From positions 930,001 to 994,000 of the forward strand of contig JAHQIY010000002.1 in the NCBI GenBank assembly GCA_019054805.1: 64,000 bases of DNA, in the 5' to 3' direction. The stretch comes from Brachionus manjavacas (Eukaryota; Rotifera; Eurotatoria; Ploima; Brachionidae). The notes beneath the pieces are model-generated. The model searched no databases. It was not told the DNA's origin and was given only the letters and a program-made list of their open reading frames with translations. The position numbers were made by a program, and so were the translations under genes. Below are positions 1-10,666 of this stretch, one piece after another. Position 1 is the stretch's first letter; each line of letters begins with the position of its first letter.

Positions 1-295
1 ATGCTGTCTACTAAAGATCAAATTGTAATTGTTTACATGTGCTGTTATCCAATCTCCTACTATTCCTTCCATTACTTTACAACATACTGATGTCAAGGAA
101 ACTGCTCTGTAATTTGACGTCCTGAGTTTACTCCCTTTCTTGTACAATGGGAAGATGTTCGCTTCCCTCCATTCATCCGGTACATCTCTCTCATTTAACG
201 ATTTGCTGAAAATGATAGAGAGTGCTTTTTACAACTCTTGAGAGCAACTTTTTAGTACCATTTGTACCACCCCGTCTCCGCCTGCTAACCTAGTG
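1..295 (-). mobile_element. Non-LTR retrotransposon RT fragment
   Basis: Read on the minus strand, this stretch encodes the finger/palm start of a LINE reverse transcriptase: a W-R-E-A-N-I-F-P-L-Y-K-K-G block, then S-N-Y-R-A-V-S-L-T-S-V-C-C-K-V-M-E, the classic segment before the catalytic palm. It runs off the left edge of the window, so only part is visible. It is more base-balanced than the surrounding DNA. The clade (CR1/Jockey/L2-like) cannot be fixed from this piece. Confidence 0.8.
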
Positions 296-1076
296 GTTTG
301 GTAAATTTTTAGGCTTTTTTTTAAATTAATTACTTTTAACTAATTATTTCATAGTAAATAAATAAAAAAATTTTATATAAAAAAGCTTTTTTTAAATACG
401 TTTTATTAAAATTAAATTAAAAAACATTTTTCAGCTTTTTTTTAATTTTTATCAAAATTTTATCAAAAAAATTATAATTATACTGGATAAGTTATACCAT
501 TTGTACAGAAATAGTGACTGAAGACCTTAAAATTTAACCCTATGTTTTTGGCATTTTATAAAATGCCTAATATTTTATTCAATAAAAAAAAATAAAAAAA
601 ATACTGATTTAAGCCCATGAATCAATCACAGTTCTATTTTAAATGCTTTAATGTTCAGTTTTGGAATGAAATTTTCTTACAACAAAGAAAAAAATTATTA
701 TATTATATAGACAAAATATTGAGACTAATTAAATTTTGAGTCTTCAAAATTTACTTAGCAAATAAATATTAATTTTCAAAAATTTTATCAGTAATAAAAA
801 TAATAAATTAATTAATTTTAAAAAACTACCGAGCATTGCTTTTTATGATAGTTTTCAAATCAAAGAGGAGATTACCAATAAAAAAATATTTAAATTTTAT
901 TTTAAATATCAACAAAAAAATTAAAAGTGATTAATGAATTTTTCAATAATTTTAAGAATCTAAGGAAAAATTATTTTGAAAAATAGATATTACGATTCAT
1001 TGCTTGAGATATGATTAATTAACATACTTTAAATACTAAAATTTACTTTTATTTTACAAGATTCTTTGTTTCGCAG
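296..1076. other. AT-rich non-coding stretch
   Basis: Poly-A/poly-T-rich DNA with no coding signal I could support. It may contain intron(s) of the gene whose last exon begins at 1077, but I could not identify an upstream exon. Confidence 0.5.
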
Positions 1077-1462
1077 CGTCTAACTCAATGACACTAATTG
1101 CTTCAGTGGTAAACATGCAATTTTTGAGATTTGGCCTAGTAAATCATACCACGCTGGGTAAAATATTTCAAAAGGAAAACAAAGACATTCTGCTAATAAT
1201 CGGCCTGGTGATAAACGGCATTGAATTACTTAATTGTTTAGTTAGCTTGGTGGTTAGTGCCAAGTTAAACCATGATGCCAAGAATAACCGATTCAAAACT
1301 AATCGAAAGGAAGGCGCTTTTTTTGTCCAAATTGTCAGCGACAAAGACATTGTAGTGGTTCAATCAAAGCCAAATAAAAATCAAAACGGTTTATTCAATG
1401 CTCAAACAATTTCATATCTAATAAAAAATAATCTCCCAAGAACAAGTGTCAATATTGTTTGA
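1077..1462 (+). CDS. Last exon of an unrecognised membrane protein
   Basis: An open frame follows a good splice acceptor (TTTCGCAG ending at 1076) and runs to a stop at 1460-1462, so this is read as a 3'-terminal exon in phase 1. The first in-frame Met is at 1088, but the frame is open back to the acceptor. The peptide has one clear hydrophobic segment (about 22 residues, I-L-L-I-I-G-L-V-I-N-G-I-E-L-L-N-C-L-V-S) and a shorter one before it, then a basic, charged tail. Codon content is less AT-extreme than the flanks. It looks like the last membrane helix and cytoplasmic tail of a small multi-pass protein (tetraspan type is possible). I do not recognise the family and could not locate upstream exons. 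Its stop lies 12 bp from the end of the convergent TIR gene. Confidence 0.5.
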
Positions 1463-1474
1463 AAAAATAAATTA

Positions 1475-3268
1475 TCAAGACTCAAAAATAGTTTTTAATT
1501 TATGTGTAAAATTTAAAATAGAATTCATGTCAATATTTAGACTGCGAAAGCTTTGGTAAAAAAATTCTGGTGCATCACGTCTCATTTCATAAATTTGCTT
1601 TAGAATGGCACCATTACATGGCTCAACAAAATGCCGAATACTCTCATTCAGACCATTTGCTTCGAACCATTCTTTGACTTGATCTTCATTCCATTTTTCA
1701 ACTGGTACACCTTTTTCTTCCAATTTTAACACCGGTTCACCTTCTATACTTTGAATCTCTCTACGAACTCGCTTCATGCATTCGTCAAAAGCATACTTGG
1801 TAAAATTAATAAATATTTTGTCACTTACAATCAGCCCTAGCCATCCTTTCACATTTTCGTAGCCTTTTTGCATTATCAACGGCACAATTGGTTTATTAAG
1901 CCTGAAAGCGTACAATGCTTCGGATTGACAATTAATTGATTGTCTGTACTTTTCAGTAAGACAAATTAGAACACAATAGCTCTTTTCAATCGCTTGGGCC
2001 ATTGATTCTAGACTCGAGCCGCAAATGTTTTCCACATCTATCCAAACCTTGAGTCCAGCTTGTCCCAATTTAGACTTTATTTTCAGGCACAGGTCGCGCG
2101 ATGCTGAATTGTAGCTTATCATTATATGTTCGCCAGTTTTGGATTGTTTGTCCAAATTAAGTGTTTTAATTTGATCGATATTCCAAAATATTTGTTCACT
2201 TAAATTTTTTGCTGGCGTTTTTTTCAAAAAGTTCATTATTTGGGTATCACTTGCCAAGTCACTTGCTATGGAAGTGTCAAATGAAAGCTGGGCAAACAGT
2301 CTTAGAGAGTATTTGGTCTCTATTTCATTTCCTTCGATTAAAATGGTTTTTAGATTTTTTTTTAAATTTTTTTCAAAATAAATTTTCGATCTTATCTTAT
2401 TATTCACTGATAGACGGTACAGCCCTGACAAGAACACTAGTAGGGAGCATTTAAGCCCGTTTGACTCGGATACGCAGTGGACAAAAACATCCACTATTTG
2501 GCTATCGTCAACTATTTGTCTTGGGTACCGGTCATATTTTTTTTCTGCAAAGCTTTCGGCAATAATTTCTATCTTTTTCTGAATAAGACCGACGATTTCA
2601 GGTATATCGGCGAAGTCTTCGATTTGCTTGTCTGTGGCAATGTTGGCAATGGTCAGGTAAACTTGTATTTTAGTGTTTGGCTTTAAATTAGCTATTTTAA
2701 TTAAAGTGCTCATTGTGTCCAGTTCTATCCATTTATTCAGATTTTCTTCGCAGTTTTTGCTGTAGATATAAACATTTAGAATTAAATTGTCTATTAGATT
2801 GAAAGTTAAATTGTCAACATTTTTAAAAGTGGCATTTCTGGCCAGATCAATAAAGCTAGTGTCTTTGAGAAAATCCAAATGAGCCTGTAGACCGTCATTT
2901 ATCAAAGACTCTTTGGCAAATTTAACCGAGTTCATTGACGAATTGTTAATAATGGCCAAACATGTTTCCAAAATGGATTCTTTATCATATTTTTGCAAAA
3001 TTTTTGAGTCACCATTTTTGAGCTGGAAAAAAGTTCGATAGTGGAACAGCTCAAGTAAAATTTTATTCAAGACAGAATCTAGGTTTTTTTCGAGCAAAAA
3101 ATCAGGCTGTACTTGGTTGTTTTTGATCAGGTTTAAGGCATCTATTGCTTCGGAGCTAGAGATTATTTCAGCTGGATTAAGACTAGAAAGAAGATCGATT
3201 GATCGGTAAATCAATGAATCCGTTGCGATTTCTTTGAATAGTGGATCCTTACCTCTTCTTCTTAGCAT
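1475..3268 (-). CDS. ARM-like/TIR/SAM domain protein
   Basis: Single-exon gene of 597 residues. Residues 1-370 are all-helical and leucine-rich, resembling armadillo/HEAT-type repeats. Residues 380-505 form a TIR domain: the strand H-I-M-I-S-Y, the K-V-W-I-D-V box, and C-Q-S-E-A-L-Y-A-F, whose Glu (about 450) sits where the NADase Glu of SARM1-type TIRs lies. Residues 524-595 match a SAM domain (V-E-K-W-N-E-D-Q-V-K-E-W-F). SARM1 has the order ARM-SAM-SAM-TIR; here TIR precedes one SAM, so it is not a SARM1 orthologue. By family, a cytosolic TIR adaptor or NAD-consuming enzyme with SAM oligomerisation is plausible; activity is inference. The start is the first Met in frame, with AT-rich DNA upstream. 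The 3' end converges on the gene ending at 1462. Confidence 0.85.
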   Translation of the reverse strand: MLRRRGKDPLFKEIATDSLIYRSIDLLSSLNPAEIISSSEAIDALNLIKNNQVQPDFLLEKNLDSVLNKILLELFHYRTFFQLKNGDSKILQKYDKESILETCLAIINNSSMNSVKFAKESLINDGLQAHLDFLKDTSFIDLARNATFKNVDNLTFNLIDNLILNVYIYSKNCEENLNKWIELDTMSTLIKIANLKPNTKIQVYLTIANIATDKQIEDFADIPEIVGLIQKKIEIIAESFAEKKYDRYPRQIVDDSQIVDVFVHCVSESNGLKCSLLVFLSGLYRLSVNNKIRSKIYFEKNLKKNLKTILIEGNEIETKYSLRLFAQLSFDTSIASDLASDTQIMNFLKKTPAKNLSEQIFWNIDQIKTLNLDKQSKTGEHIMISYNSASRDLCLKIKSKLGQAGLKVWIDVENICGSSLESMAQAIEKSYCVLICLTEKYRQSINCQSEALYAFRLNKPIVPLIMQKGYENVKGWLGLIVSDKIFINFTKYAFDECMKRVRREIQSIEGEPVLKLEEKGVPVEKWNEDQVKEWFEANGLNESIRHFVEPCNGAILKQIYEMRRDAPEFFYQSFRSLNIDMNSILNFTHKLKTIFES

Positions 3269-3764
3269 GATTTTGTTTTTAATTAAAACTTTTATTTTAC
3301 TATGAATTTAATAAATTGTCAAGGAAACTATTTTTAAAAAGGTTGAAAGCTTTTTTTTATTATGAATGCTGCCTTAAAAGTATTGTTAAATTTGAAAATA
3401 AAAATTATCAAGCCCTAGTATAGATTAAAGTTTTATATTGATAAGAAATAAGCCTTTCTATTTTATTTTTCTGAAATTTTTTTTGAGGATTACAGATGTG
3501 AATTTTTCACAACACACTGGTATACGCTTATTTTGCGTATCGTTTAAATTTAACAGATTTGGATTAAGTACCATTTTTTTGATTATAAATAGGTCTTTAA
3601 AGGATCATTTTTTTAAATTAATCTAGTAAGTCTAAGATGATTATGAAAATTAACCGTATCAAAATCATTGAGACTCTGTTGACAATCGTAAAACAAAATT
3701 TTCAGTGTGGATTTGGACTAATGTTAAAATTAATCTTGATCTTAAAATTAATGATAGAAATTTA
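3269..3764. other. Intergenic AT-rich DNA
   Basis: Upstream flank of the TIR-SAM gene. A short open frame near 3438-3626 is only T-rich sequence and is not supported as a gene. No element ends seen. Confidence 0.5.
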
Positions 3765-3880
3765 AAAATTCAAATTCAATAGAGGAAAATTCAAATTCTT
3801 AGGAATCACATTAGACTCAAAACTTACATTTAGTCCAATGGTAGATGAATTAAAATATACTAAACTTTGACTCAAGGTTT
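3765..3880 (+). mobile_element. LINE reverse-transcriptase scrap
   Basis: The plus strand encodes K-F-K-F-L-G-I-T-L-D-S-K-L-T-F-S-P, the conserved block that follows the FADD palm in non-LTR reverse transcriptases (typically FLGI-x-L-D-x-x-L-x-F). Both sides have decayed. About 130 bp downstream, at 4011, lies a LINE-like 3' terminal motif, so the two may be parts of one copy. Confidence 0.65.
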
Positions 3881-4007
3881 AATATAATAAAAAATTTCTC
3901 AATTAGAAAATGGGGTCTAAAACCATTTTTTTAATTTTTTTATAAATTTTTTTTTTATTTTTTTTTTATTTTATTTATCTTATTTAGCTTATTTTAAATT
4001 TTTATAT

Positions 4008-4052
4008 TCAGAAGGAGCATTGCTCGGTACAGATAAACCAAAAAATAAATGT
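4008..4052 (+). repeat. LINE 3' terminal hairpin-and-tail motif, copy 1
   Basis: The sequence GAAGGAGC-NNN-GCTCGGTACAG, followed by an A-rich AAATAAATG-type tail, is shared with 21803-21845 and, more diverged, with 11510-11550. The two arms can form a small GAGC/GCTC hairpin just before the A-rich tail, as in LINE 3' ends recognised by their own RT. Family assignment is by repetition inside the window only. Confidence 0.55.
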
Positions 4053-4693
4053 TGGTCCACACTGAAGATTATGATTCTGATCAGGATTTTGAATTGGACA
4101 ATGATAATTATGACTACTTGTATTTTTCCTGTTAATTTCTTTTATATCATCTGAACAATAAAGGTGATAAAAAAATTTTTGCTCTTTATCATTATCCCTC
4201 TTTGAATAAAGTGACTTCTTTAATAATAAATAAATAAAAAAATATAATATGATATGTATTTTATGCTTATATCATAAATATGATGCTTATATTTATGATT
4301 TAAGAATATAATTTTAAATTTCCAATTCAAAAATTTTAAAATATGATATAATAATTTTTATTTATACTTTTTGATTTTTACTGTTCAAATTAAAAAAAAA
4401 GCTGAATGCTTAGATGGTGTTATTAGTTAAGTATTTGATTAAGAGAAAAATCAAAGGCTTAAATCCTTCAGGAAATTTTCTGAAATTGTTTTAAAAAAAT
4501 TCAAAAGATTTATTTTAATAATAGAAAAATAATCAAAATGAGTAATAATTTTTTATAATTTTTGCTAATCGTTGTCTAAATGGCACCTGAAAACATTGTT
4601 ATTTAATTTATTATTTTTATCGATGTTAAACTAATGGACCAGTTATCAAACTCTTCTTGGTTTTTATTTTCTTTTTAAATTCACTTGTTTAAA

Positions 4694-5170
4694 GTCATGT
4701 GTAACTGGAATACCATCTTTACTCAAAAAAAAAGTCTGGAGATAAGAGATCTATTATTATTTGTTCAACTTGCTCAAAAACTATTTTAGATGACTCTTTT
4801 GAAAATGATTCGAAAAATGAGGAAGAAATTCTAGAATAACTTTTCAGGGATGATGAAGCTTTGTCAAAAAAATCAGGAATCTGAAAAATTCAAAATCGAA
4901 AAAAAACTTGAAAAAGAGATGGAATTATTAGCAGGAATCGTTTATTAAACGAAATTTTTAAGAGCAATCAAGTAAAATATTAATTTTTGGTTCAAATAAA
5001 TAAAAGAAATGCCAAAGCTTGCAAAACTTGAAATATTTCTTTTTAACACTAACTCATCAAGTGCATTCGCGGAAACTTTTTTTAGTATTTGTGGTATTAT
5101 ATTCAAAAAAATCGTTGATACCCTAAATGGTGAACTGAAAACACGAAAATCTGTGAACTGAAAAAAAATA
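4694..5170 (+). mobile_element. hAT transposase fossil
   Basis: Broken reading frames on the plus strand still show two hAT hallmarks. Near 4694-4800 is a BED-finger-like patch (a W, then C-S-T-C-S-K). Near 5010-5165 is the C-terminal dimerisation block, N-S-S-S-A-F-A-E-T-F-F-S-I-C-G-I-I, corresponding to the family signature (S)-x-x-x-E-x-x-F-S-x-x-G. Several stops and frame changes interrupt it, and most of the catalytic middle is missing. Terminal inverted repeats and an 8-bp duplication were not found. Confidence 0.5.
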
Positions 5171-5504
5171 GTAAAGTTAGATAACCAAAAATTTGTTAAC
5201 TTTTTTTTTGTGCACTAATTTTTGTCTGAACTGAAAAAATTAGTCATCAGTTTTGAAATTTAAATCAAACAAAAAATTCTTTTTTTTCAAAAGTTTTAAA
5301 TTATTACAAAATATAAAATTAATGGAGAATTTTGAATTCTGTGACAAATTTGAACGCATAGGCATTATTTCGTATCATGCATGTGATCATTGAGGAGCAA
5401 TAATGAAATTAATTAAACGTCAACGAAATAGTCAAGGAAATGGTTTGCGCTGTACAAATGGTAAATGTCAAAGAAACAGAAGTTTGACTTGAAGACGATG
5501 ATGA

Positions 5505-6425
5505 TGATGATTATTTATTTTATTTATTTATATAAAAAAAAGCCGCAACTAAGGCGATTAGGAGTTTGGATAATCATCATGGGCATCCATCCCTTTTCAG
5601 CGTTTTACAAAAATAAAAATAAAAAAATAAAAAGTAAAAATTAAATTAATTATTACTAGATTTAACTCTTTTTTTACACAATTAATAATTATTTTATTTA
5701 ATATCTTAACTTTTAATAGTTTATTTAAAGTGTTTCTTCTTTCACAGCCAACAAGCGATAACGCATTACTAACTTTCATAACTTCCACTTTTTTTCGATC
5801 TAACTTAACATTCAGTTCCATACCACTGAGTATCCCACTGCTTTTCTCATTCATGGACCCGAGATCTTCTTTCTCAATATCCACCATCTGAAATAACTCA
5901 TGTAACAAGCTCTTTTTATCATTTTTTACCTTTTTGTCACACAAAATCAGTTCTCTAAGTATTTCATGAGTGATTTCAAAATCTTTCAAGCGCTTAAAAA
6001 ATTTAATTTTTGTTTTTGTGTTCAATTTATCTACTTTTTCTATGTTACATGCCCTGAGAAGATTGGTACTTCTAGTACGTTTCTGTAACAAAAACATGGA
6101 TTTAATTATCGATGATTCAAGTGTTTGTAATGATTTCTTTTGTTTCAAGTTCATTACCAAATTGTCAAGACCATTGTATAGTAGAGGCCTAATATACGTT
6201 TTATAATAGCAAAATTTAACATTAGTGTCTACAAGTTCACAAATTATACCAGCTGTTTTTATCTGATTGAATCCACATGAAAAAGCTTTAATTCTTCTTT
6301 TGAGTGACGTATTAGAGTTAATTTTTTCGTCTATCCAAACACCTAGATATTTAATTGAATTTACTCTTTTTACTGTGGTTCCCTGAAATAATATTTCGTC
6401 TCTCGAATTTTCTTTATATTTTTTT
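5505..6425 (-). mobile_element. 3' half of a LINE (RT C-terminus plus tail)
   Basis: On the minus strand a frame is open from about 6420 down to a stop at 5597. It begins with the post-palm RT block I-K-Y-L-G-V-W-I-D-E-K-I-N and then C-Y-Y-K-T-Y-I-R-P-L-L-Y-N-G-L, followed by the helical thumb and C-terminal tail usual in CR1/L2-like elements. The 3' untranslated part ends near 5505-5535 in an AAAT-rich tail with (ATC)n. The copy is 5'-truncated at about 6425, as expected for target-primed integration. The surviving frame of about 275 codons has no break I noticed, so the insertion may be fairly young. It lacks the catalytic FADD motif. Confidence 0.75.
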
Positions 6426-6815
6426 AAAAAAATTAAAAAATTAAAGCATTAAAAAAATAAAAGGGTAAATGGGGGTTAATGCTTCATAAAAGTTAAAGTC
6501 AAAAAAAAAATAAACATTATATTTTTAATTAGTATATATTTATTGATTGAAAGAATAATTGATTGATTTTTTTAAATAATATTTTATTAAATAAACTTTT
6601 GGTTTCGAAATTTTTTTTTTTGTCAATTAACTAAATTTTTTTTGAAACTGTAGATTACAAAATTTTCTCCACGTGAACTGTAGCTCACGAAAATCACAGT
6701 CCACCTTTTAGGTTGGCATCAAATATTTTTATTTTATATAAACTGGAAAATTCAATAACTTTCATCATATCAATTTTTTACTAATTTTAGTTTGTATGAA
6801 CTTGGTTTAAAAAAA
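6426..6815. other. Intergenic AT-rich DNA
   Basis: Poly-A/poly-T-rich spacer between the LINE fragment and the 3' end of the metalloprotease gene. No supported feature. Confidence 0.5.
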
Positions 6816-9180
6816 TCATTTAGATAAATAGAAAATCTTATCCAAATTTAAGCTGGTTATTATTTTTAGTTTGATGTGTTTTGGTAGAAAAAAAAATGCT
6901 AATTTAAATGCCATAAATCCATAAATCACGATAGCAGTCAGAGAAATTATCACCGATATAATAACATTTCTTAATCGCGTTTGATCTAGTGCTTTCTTTT
7001 TCATCTCTTTTAATTTGGTTACTATAAAAGTTAATGAAGACTCATGGTATAAGATAGATGAATTCAATATTTTTTTTTCACCAACATACATGCATTCAAA
7101 GTACCCGTGCTCACCAAATGTAACGCAAGTCTCATTTGAATTGCATGGATTGAGCTCACACGATTTAAAAGTGAGGCACAGTGAACCTGAAAGAAAAAAA
7201 ATTAATTTAAACAAAAATGCTTAATCTCAATAACTTGCCTCCAAATCCACTTGGACATTGACAATCAAACTCAAGTTCACTCGCATTAAACTTTGATTTT
7301 ACATTGACACATACTCCATTATTAAAACAAGGATTAGATTTTAATTTCTCACAAGTGGGATATCTGCAATGTCCATTACTGGCACATTCAAAATGATTCC
7401 ATTTCAGATACTTTTCACAACAAATGGAATTGAGGACTAATTTGGTTTCATAGCCTATTGAATTCGGGTTCATGTACATCATTTGGTCACATGTGAAAAA
7501 TATTTTATTTTTCATTAAGAAATACCAGTATTTATAAGCTGAAATTTCAGTAGAAAAGCCTTCTGGACATTTGGATGCTACAGTGTTTATAGATTTTTCT
7601 ATAAAAGTCAAATTTTCATTTTTTTCCCCGTGCTTCCGTTTTAAAATAAGCGTTGGACTCGCCGAAATTTTTGCTATCTTAAATCTTTCACTCATGCTGA
7701 CACAAATTTGGTTGTAGCAAATTTTGCCCTCATCACACGGTGTTCCTTCGAATTGCCACCCTCCTTCATCGACACATTCTCGACTCACCGGATTGTAGCA
7801 GCGCAAGCTAGAGCAAGAAGGTTGGAAAAAACGTTTGCAAGCAAAAGTTTTCCATGTTTTCATCAAATATCGACACTGGTCAGTCTTGGAAAACATTAGA
7901 CCGGGCATATTGCGCATCGGCAGCACTGGCACCACACTTTTGTTTGTATTACTTTCAAGTAAACAACTAAACTCTTTTCTCAAAATTCTTGATTTAGTAA
8001 AGAGTTCTTCTCTCAAAAAATTTATTGTACATTGGGACGCTTTAAAGCTGGTTTCACCTGCTGAAGCAGAATAAAACATTAGATGATTTTTTGGACAAAT
8101 TGTTTCATTGTTGTCATGTTGGGCACCTAAATTGTGACCCAGCTCGTGAGCCATCACTACTTCCATTGAATGTCTTATATCGATATTGGCCAACGAAATT
8201 CTGTAGTCTCTGCAGATGTTAGTTAAGTACGCACTTCCTATTGCTGCCCCGAAATCAAATTGGTGGATAAAAAAAACATGATCACACTCATCCATATTTA
8301 TCCATTTTTGCAGTATTATTTGTTTTTTTACTTCTCTCATTAAATCCGTAACAACCTTCTTGTCTTCAAAGGTGGGCTGAAATTCAGTTAAAACCTTGAG
8401 CTGATTAAATTCAACAGTTATTTCGAACCAGCTATTTTTAAATGTTTCATAGATTTTTTTTATTACTTGCATTACTCTGAAAAAGCGAACATCCAGGTAC
8501 ATTTGTACGTAATTTGAGTCAGCATTTAATACAAGCCTGAACATTTCGTACACTTTGAAGTCTAGAATTATGCACGATTCAACATTCAGATAGGTTTTTC
8601 CATTTCTTAGATTATAGGTGGCAGTTTGTTGGCGTTTTCTACGCCCTAAGTTACTATTTATTTCAAAGCGGACTGCTTTGTATTTTTCCATGGTCACACT
8701 GTCCACATCAAGTCCTATCCAAAGTTCGCCAATATTGGGCTTTTTCTTTTTGACATGCAAGCTGATAAGTACCATTTTGGAAAAATTTTTTTCCAAATTT
8801 ATCCCATTTGTGTTAACCAAAGTGCTGTAAGACGCGGGATTCAGAATTAGAACGCAGTCTGCTGTGTACTGGGACCGACTTTCTTGGTTGGAAAAGGGTT
8901 TAATTACTTTGATGCGGAAATTGTGATAAGTTCGGCAGAATTTGTCATATTTGGATAAACGTGAGTCTGAAGTGAACGTTTGATAGAAAGAAATTTCATA
9001 TTTGTAGTTGAAAGTGGAAAATTTTAGACTAAAATAAAGTGGAAAAACTTCACGGAGAGAGCCGAATTTTAAATTGTATATTTCAAGATCATGGACAAAA
9101 TCTGTACTACTATGGCTTTTGCTCAAAGCAGACTGGATAAATACTGCATGAAAATAAATAACGATGAACATAATTTGCAT
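6816..9180 (-). CDS. Membrane-anchored ADAM-like zinc metalloprotease
   Basis: Two exons (9180-7239 and 7186-6816) give 770 residues. The order is: signal peptide (1-20); prodomain; furin-type R-R-K-R at about 180-183; reprolysin/adamalysin catalytic domain with the zinc motif HELGHNLGAQHD at 345-356 and a downstream Met-turn (M-F-Y-S-A-S-A); a cysteine-rich segment similar to the ADAMTS disintegrin-like/Cys-rich part; an EGF-like module split by the intron; and near the C-terminus one membrane helix (N-V-I-I-S-V-I-I-S-L-T-A-I-V-I-Y-G-F) with a short basic tail. The 52-nt intron (7238-7187) starts with GC, not GT (GGAG|GCAAGT); this splice restores the EGF spacing and the reading frame. By family it is a cell-surface sheddase or matrix protease, zinc-dependent and activated by propeptide cleavage. 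Substrate unknown. Confidence 0.88.
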
Positions 9181-10133
9181 TATTTGGATTATTAATTAAT
9201 ATTTTTATCTAAGTTAATTAATGAAGAGATTAATTGGCGGTTTTTTTTTCAAATATTTAATGATCAAATTCTTAAATTGGTTTAAATTGAATTCTTATTA
9301 AATTGATTATTCTCCATTAAAAACTTGTACCTTTTTCAATCATTTAATTTAAGTAATTCATTTTTCTTAACTTAGGGAAAAAAAATTTTAAAATAATTTT
9401 TTTTTTCAATTTCAAGGTTAATCAACAGGCTAGTGACCATCTCTTAAAAGACTAATTAACGCTTCAATTAGTTAAAATTCATTATAAAAAATATTAATAA
9501 AATATAAAAATTCATCTTATTAAAAATATAAAAATATTTTTTTTTGATTACATAGTTATTTGAAAAAATTTACCATAAAGTTATTCAAGTTAAATAATTA
9601 AAATTTTGCAACAAAATCTAAAAAAATTAATTTTATGTTATTGAAAATCGAAAGTTTGAATTTCAAAAAATTTAACATAGATCTCTATAGATATCTAGTC
9701 GGTGAGTTATTATAAAAAACACATTTATTAGTAAAAGTAATGATCCTTTCAAGTGGCAAGTTATTTTTATTTTACATTTCTAAAAATAATTGCGTAATTA
9801 TATTTCAAATTTTAACTTGCTTAGTATTGAGTTTTAATGAAGCAACGTAATTTCAAAATTTCAAAAAAGTTAAATAGAAAAAAAAACTTACCAAGTATTC
9901 TCTGCCTGAAAGAGAAAAGTCCATATTTTTCTTAAAGATTTAAAAATTGTTTGTTTCATTGATTTAATTTGATTCACGCTCAGGGTCAGTCTGATTTTAA
10001 TTTTAGAAAAAAAAATGGGAAGGTCTTGTCCACTCTTATATCAAATTAAATTATACTTTTGTGCCATTTTTAATTCCACACCCGTTAGTATTTCTGACAA
10101 AAAATAATAAGAGATTAATTTAAATAAAGAAGT
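9181..10133. other. Intergenic AT-rich DNA
   Basis: Upstream flank of the metalloprotease gene, probably holding its promoter, though no motif stands out. Long A and T runs; no coding signal. Confidence 0.5.
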
Positions 10134-10666
10134 TACAGTCGATCCTCTATTTTACGAATAAGAATCCAGGAGCCGATTTACTATAAAGGAAAAAGATTGC
10201 TTATTTTCATTGATACAACGAGCCTCTTTATAACGAAATCCCGATATAACGAACTAAGAAAAAAAACGAGTTATACTTTTCTTAAGAAAAAAACCTTTAT
10301 ATAACGAATTTTAAAAAAATTACATCCGTTAATTAACACCTTGATAATAAAAAATAGTAAATAAATAAATAAAATTACTAATTATTGTTTATCTAGAAAT
10401 TGTAATTGATAAAAATGAATGAAAAGCAAGTTTGCAAAAAGAGAAAATGTACACCTCTTGAAGTCAAGATAGAAATTATAAAAAAGCATACTGAGCAAAA
10501 AATAACCACTTCAAAGCTGGCCATAGAATACAACGTTATTTCGATAAATTCGCCTATGTGTCAGTCAAGCAACTTGGCTGCGCGCGGAATGCTCTCAGAG
10601 GCAGAAATCGTCGATTCAATGGCAACAAACAATCCAGTAGAGCAAGACAGTGATACAGAATTTGAA

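Noticed and set aside
3438-3626. Phe/Ile/Leu-rich short frame
   Set aside because: Composition follows from T-rich DNA; no family resemblance or splice sites.
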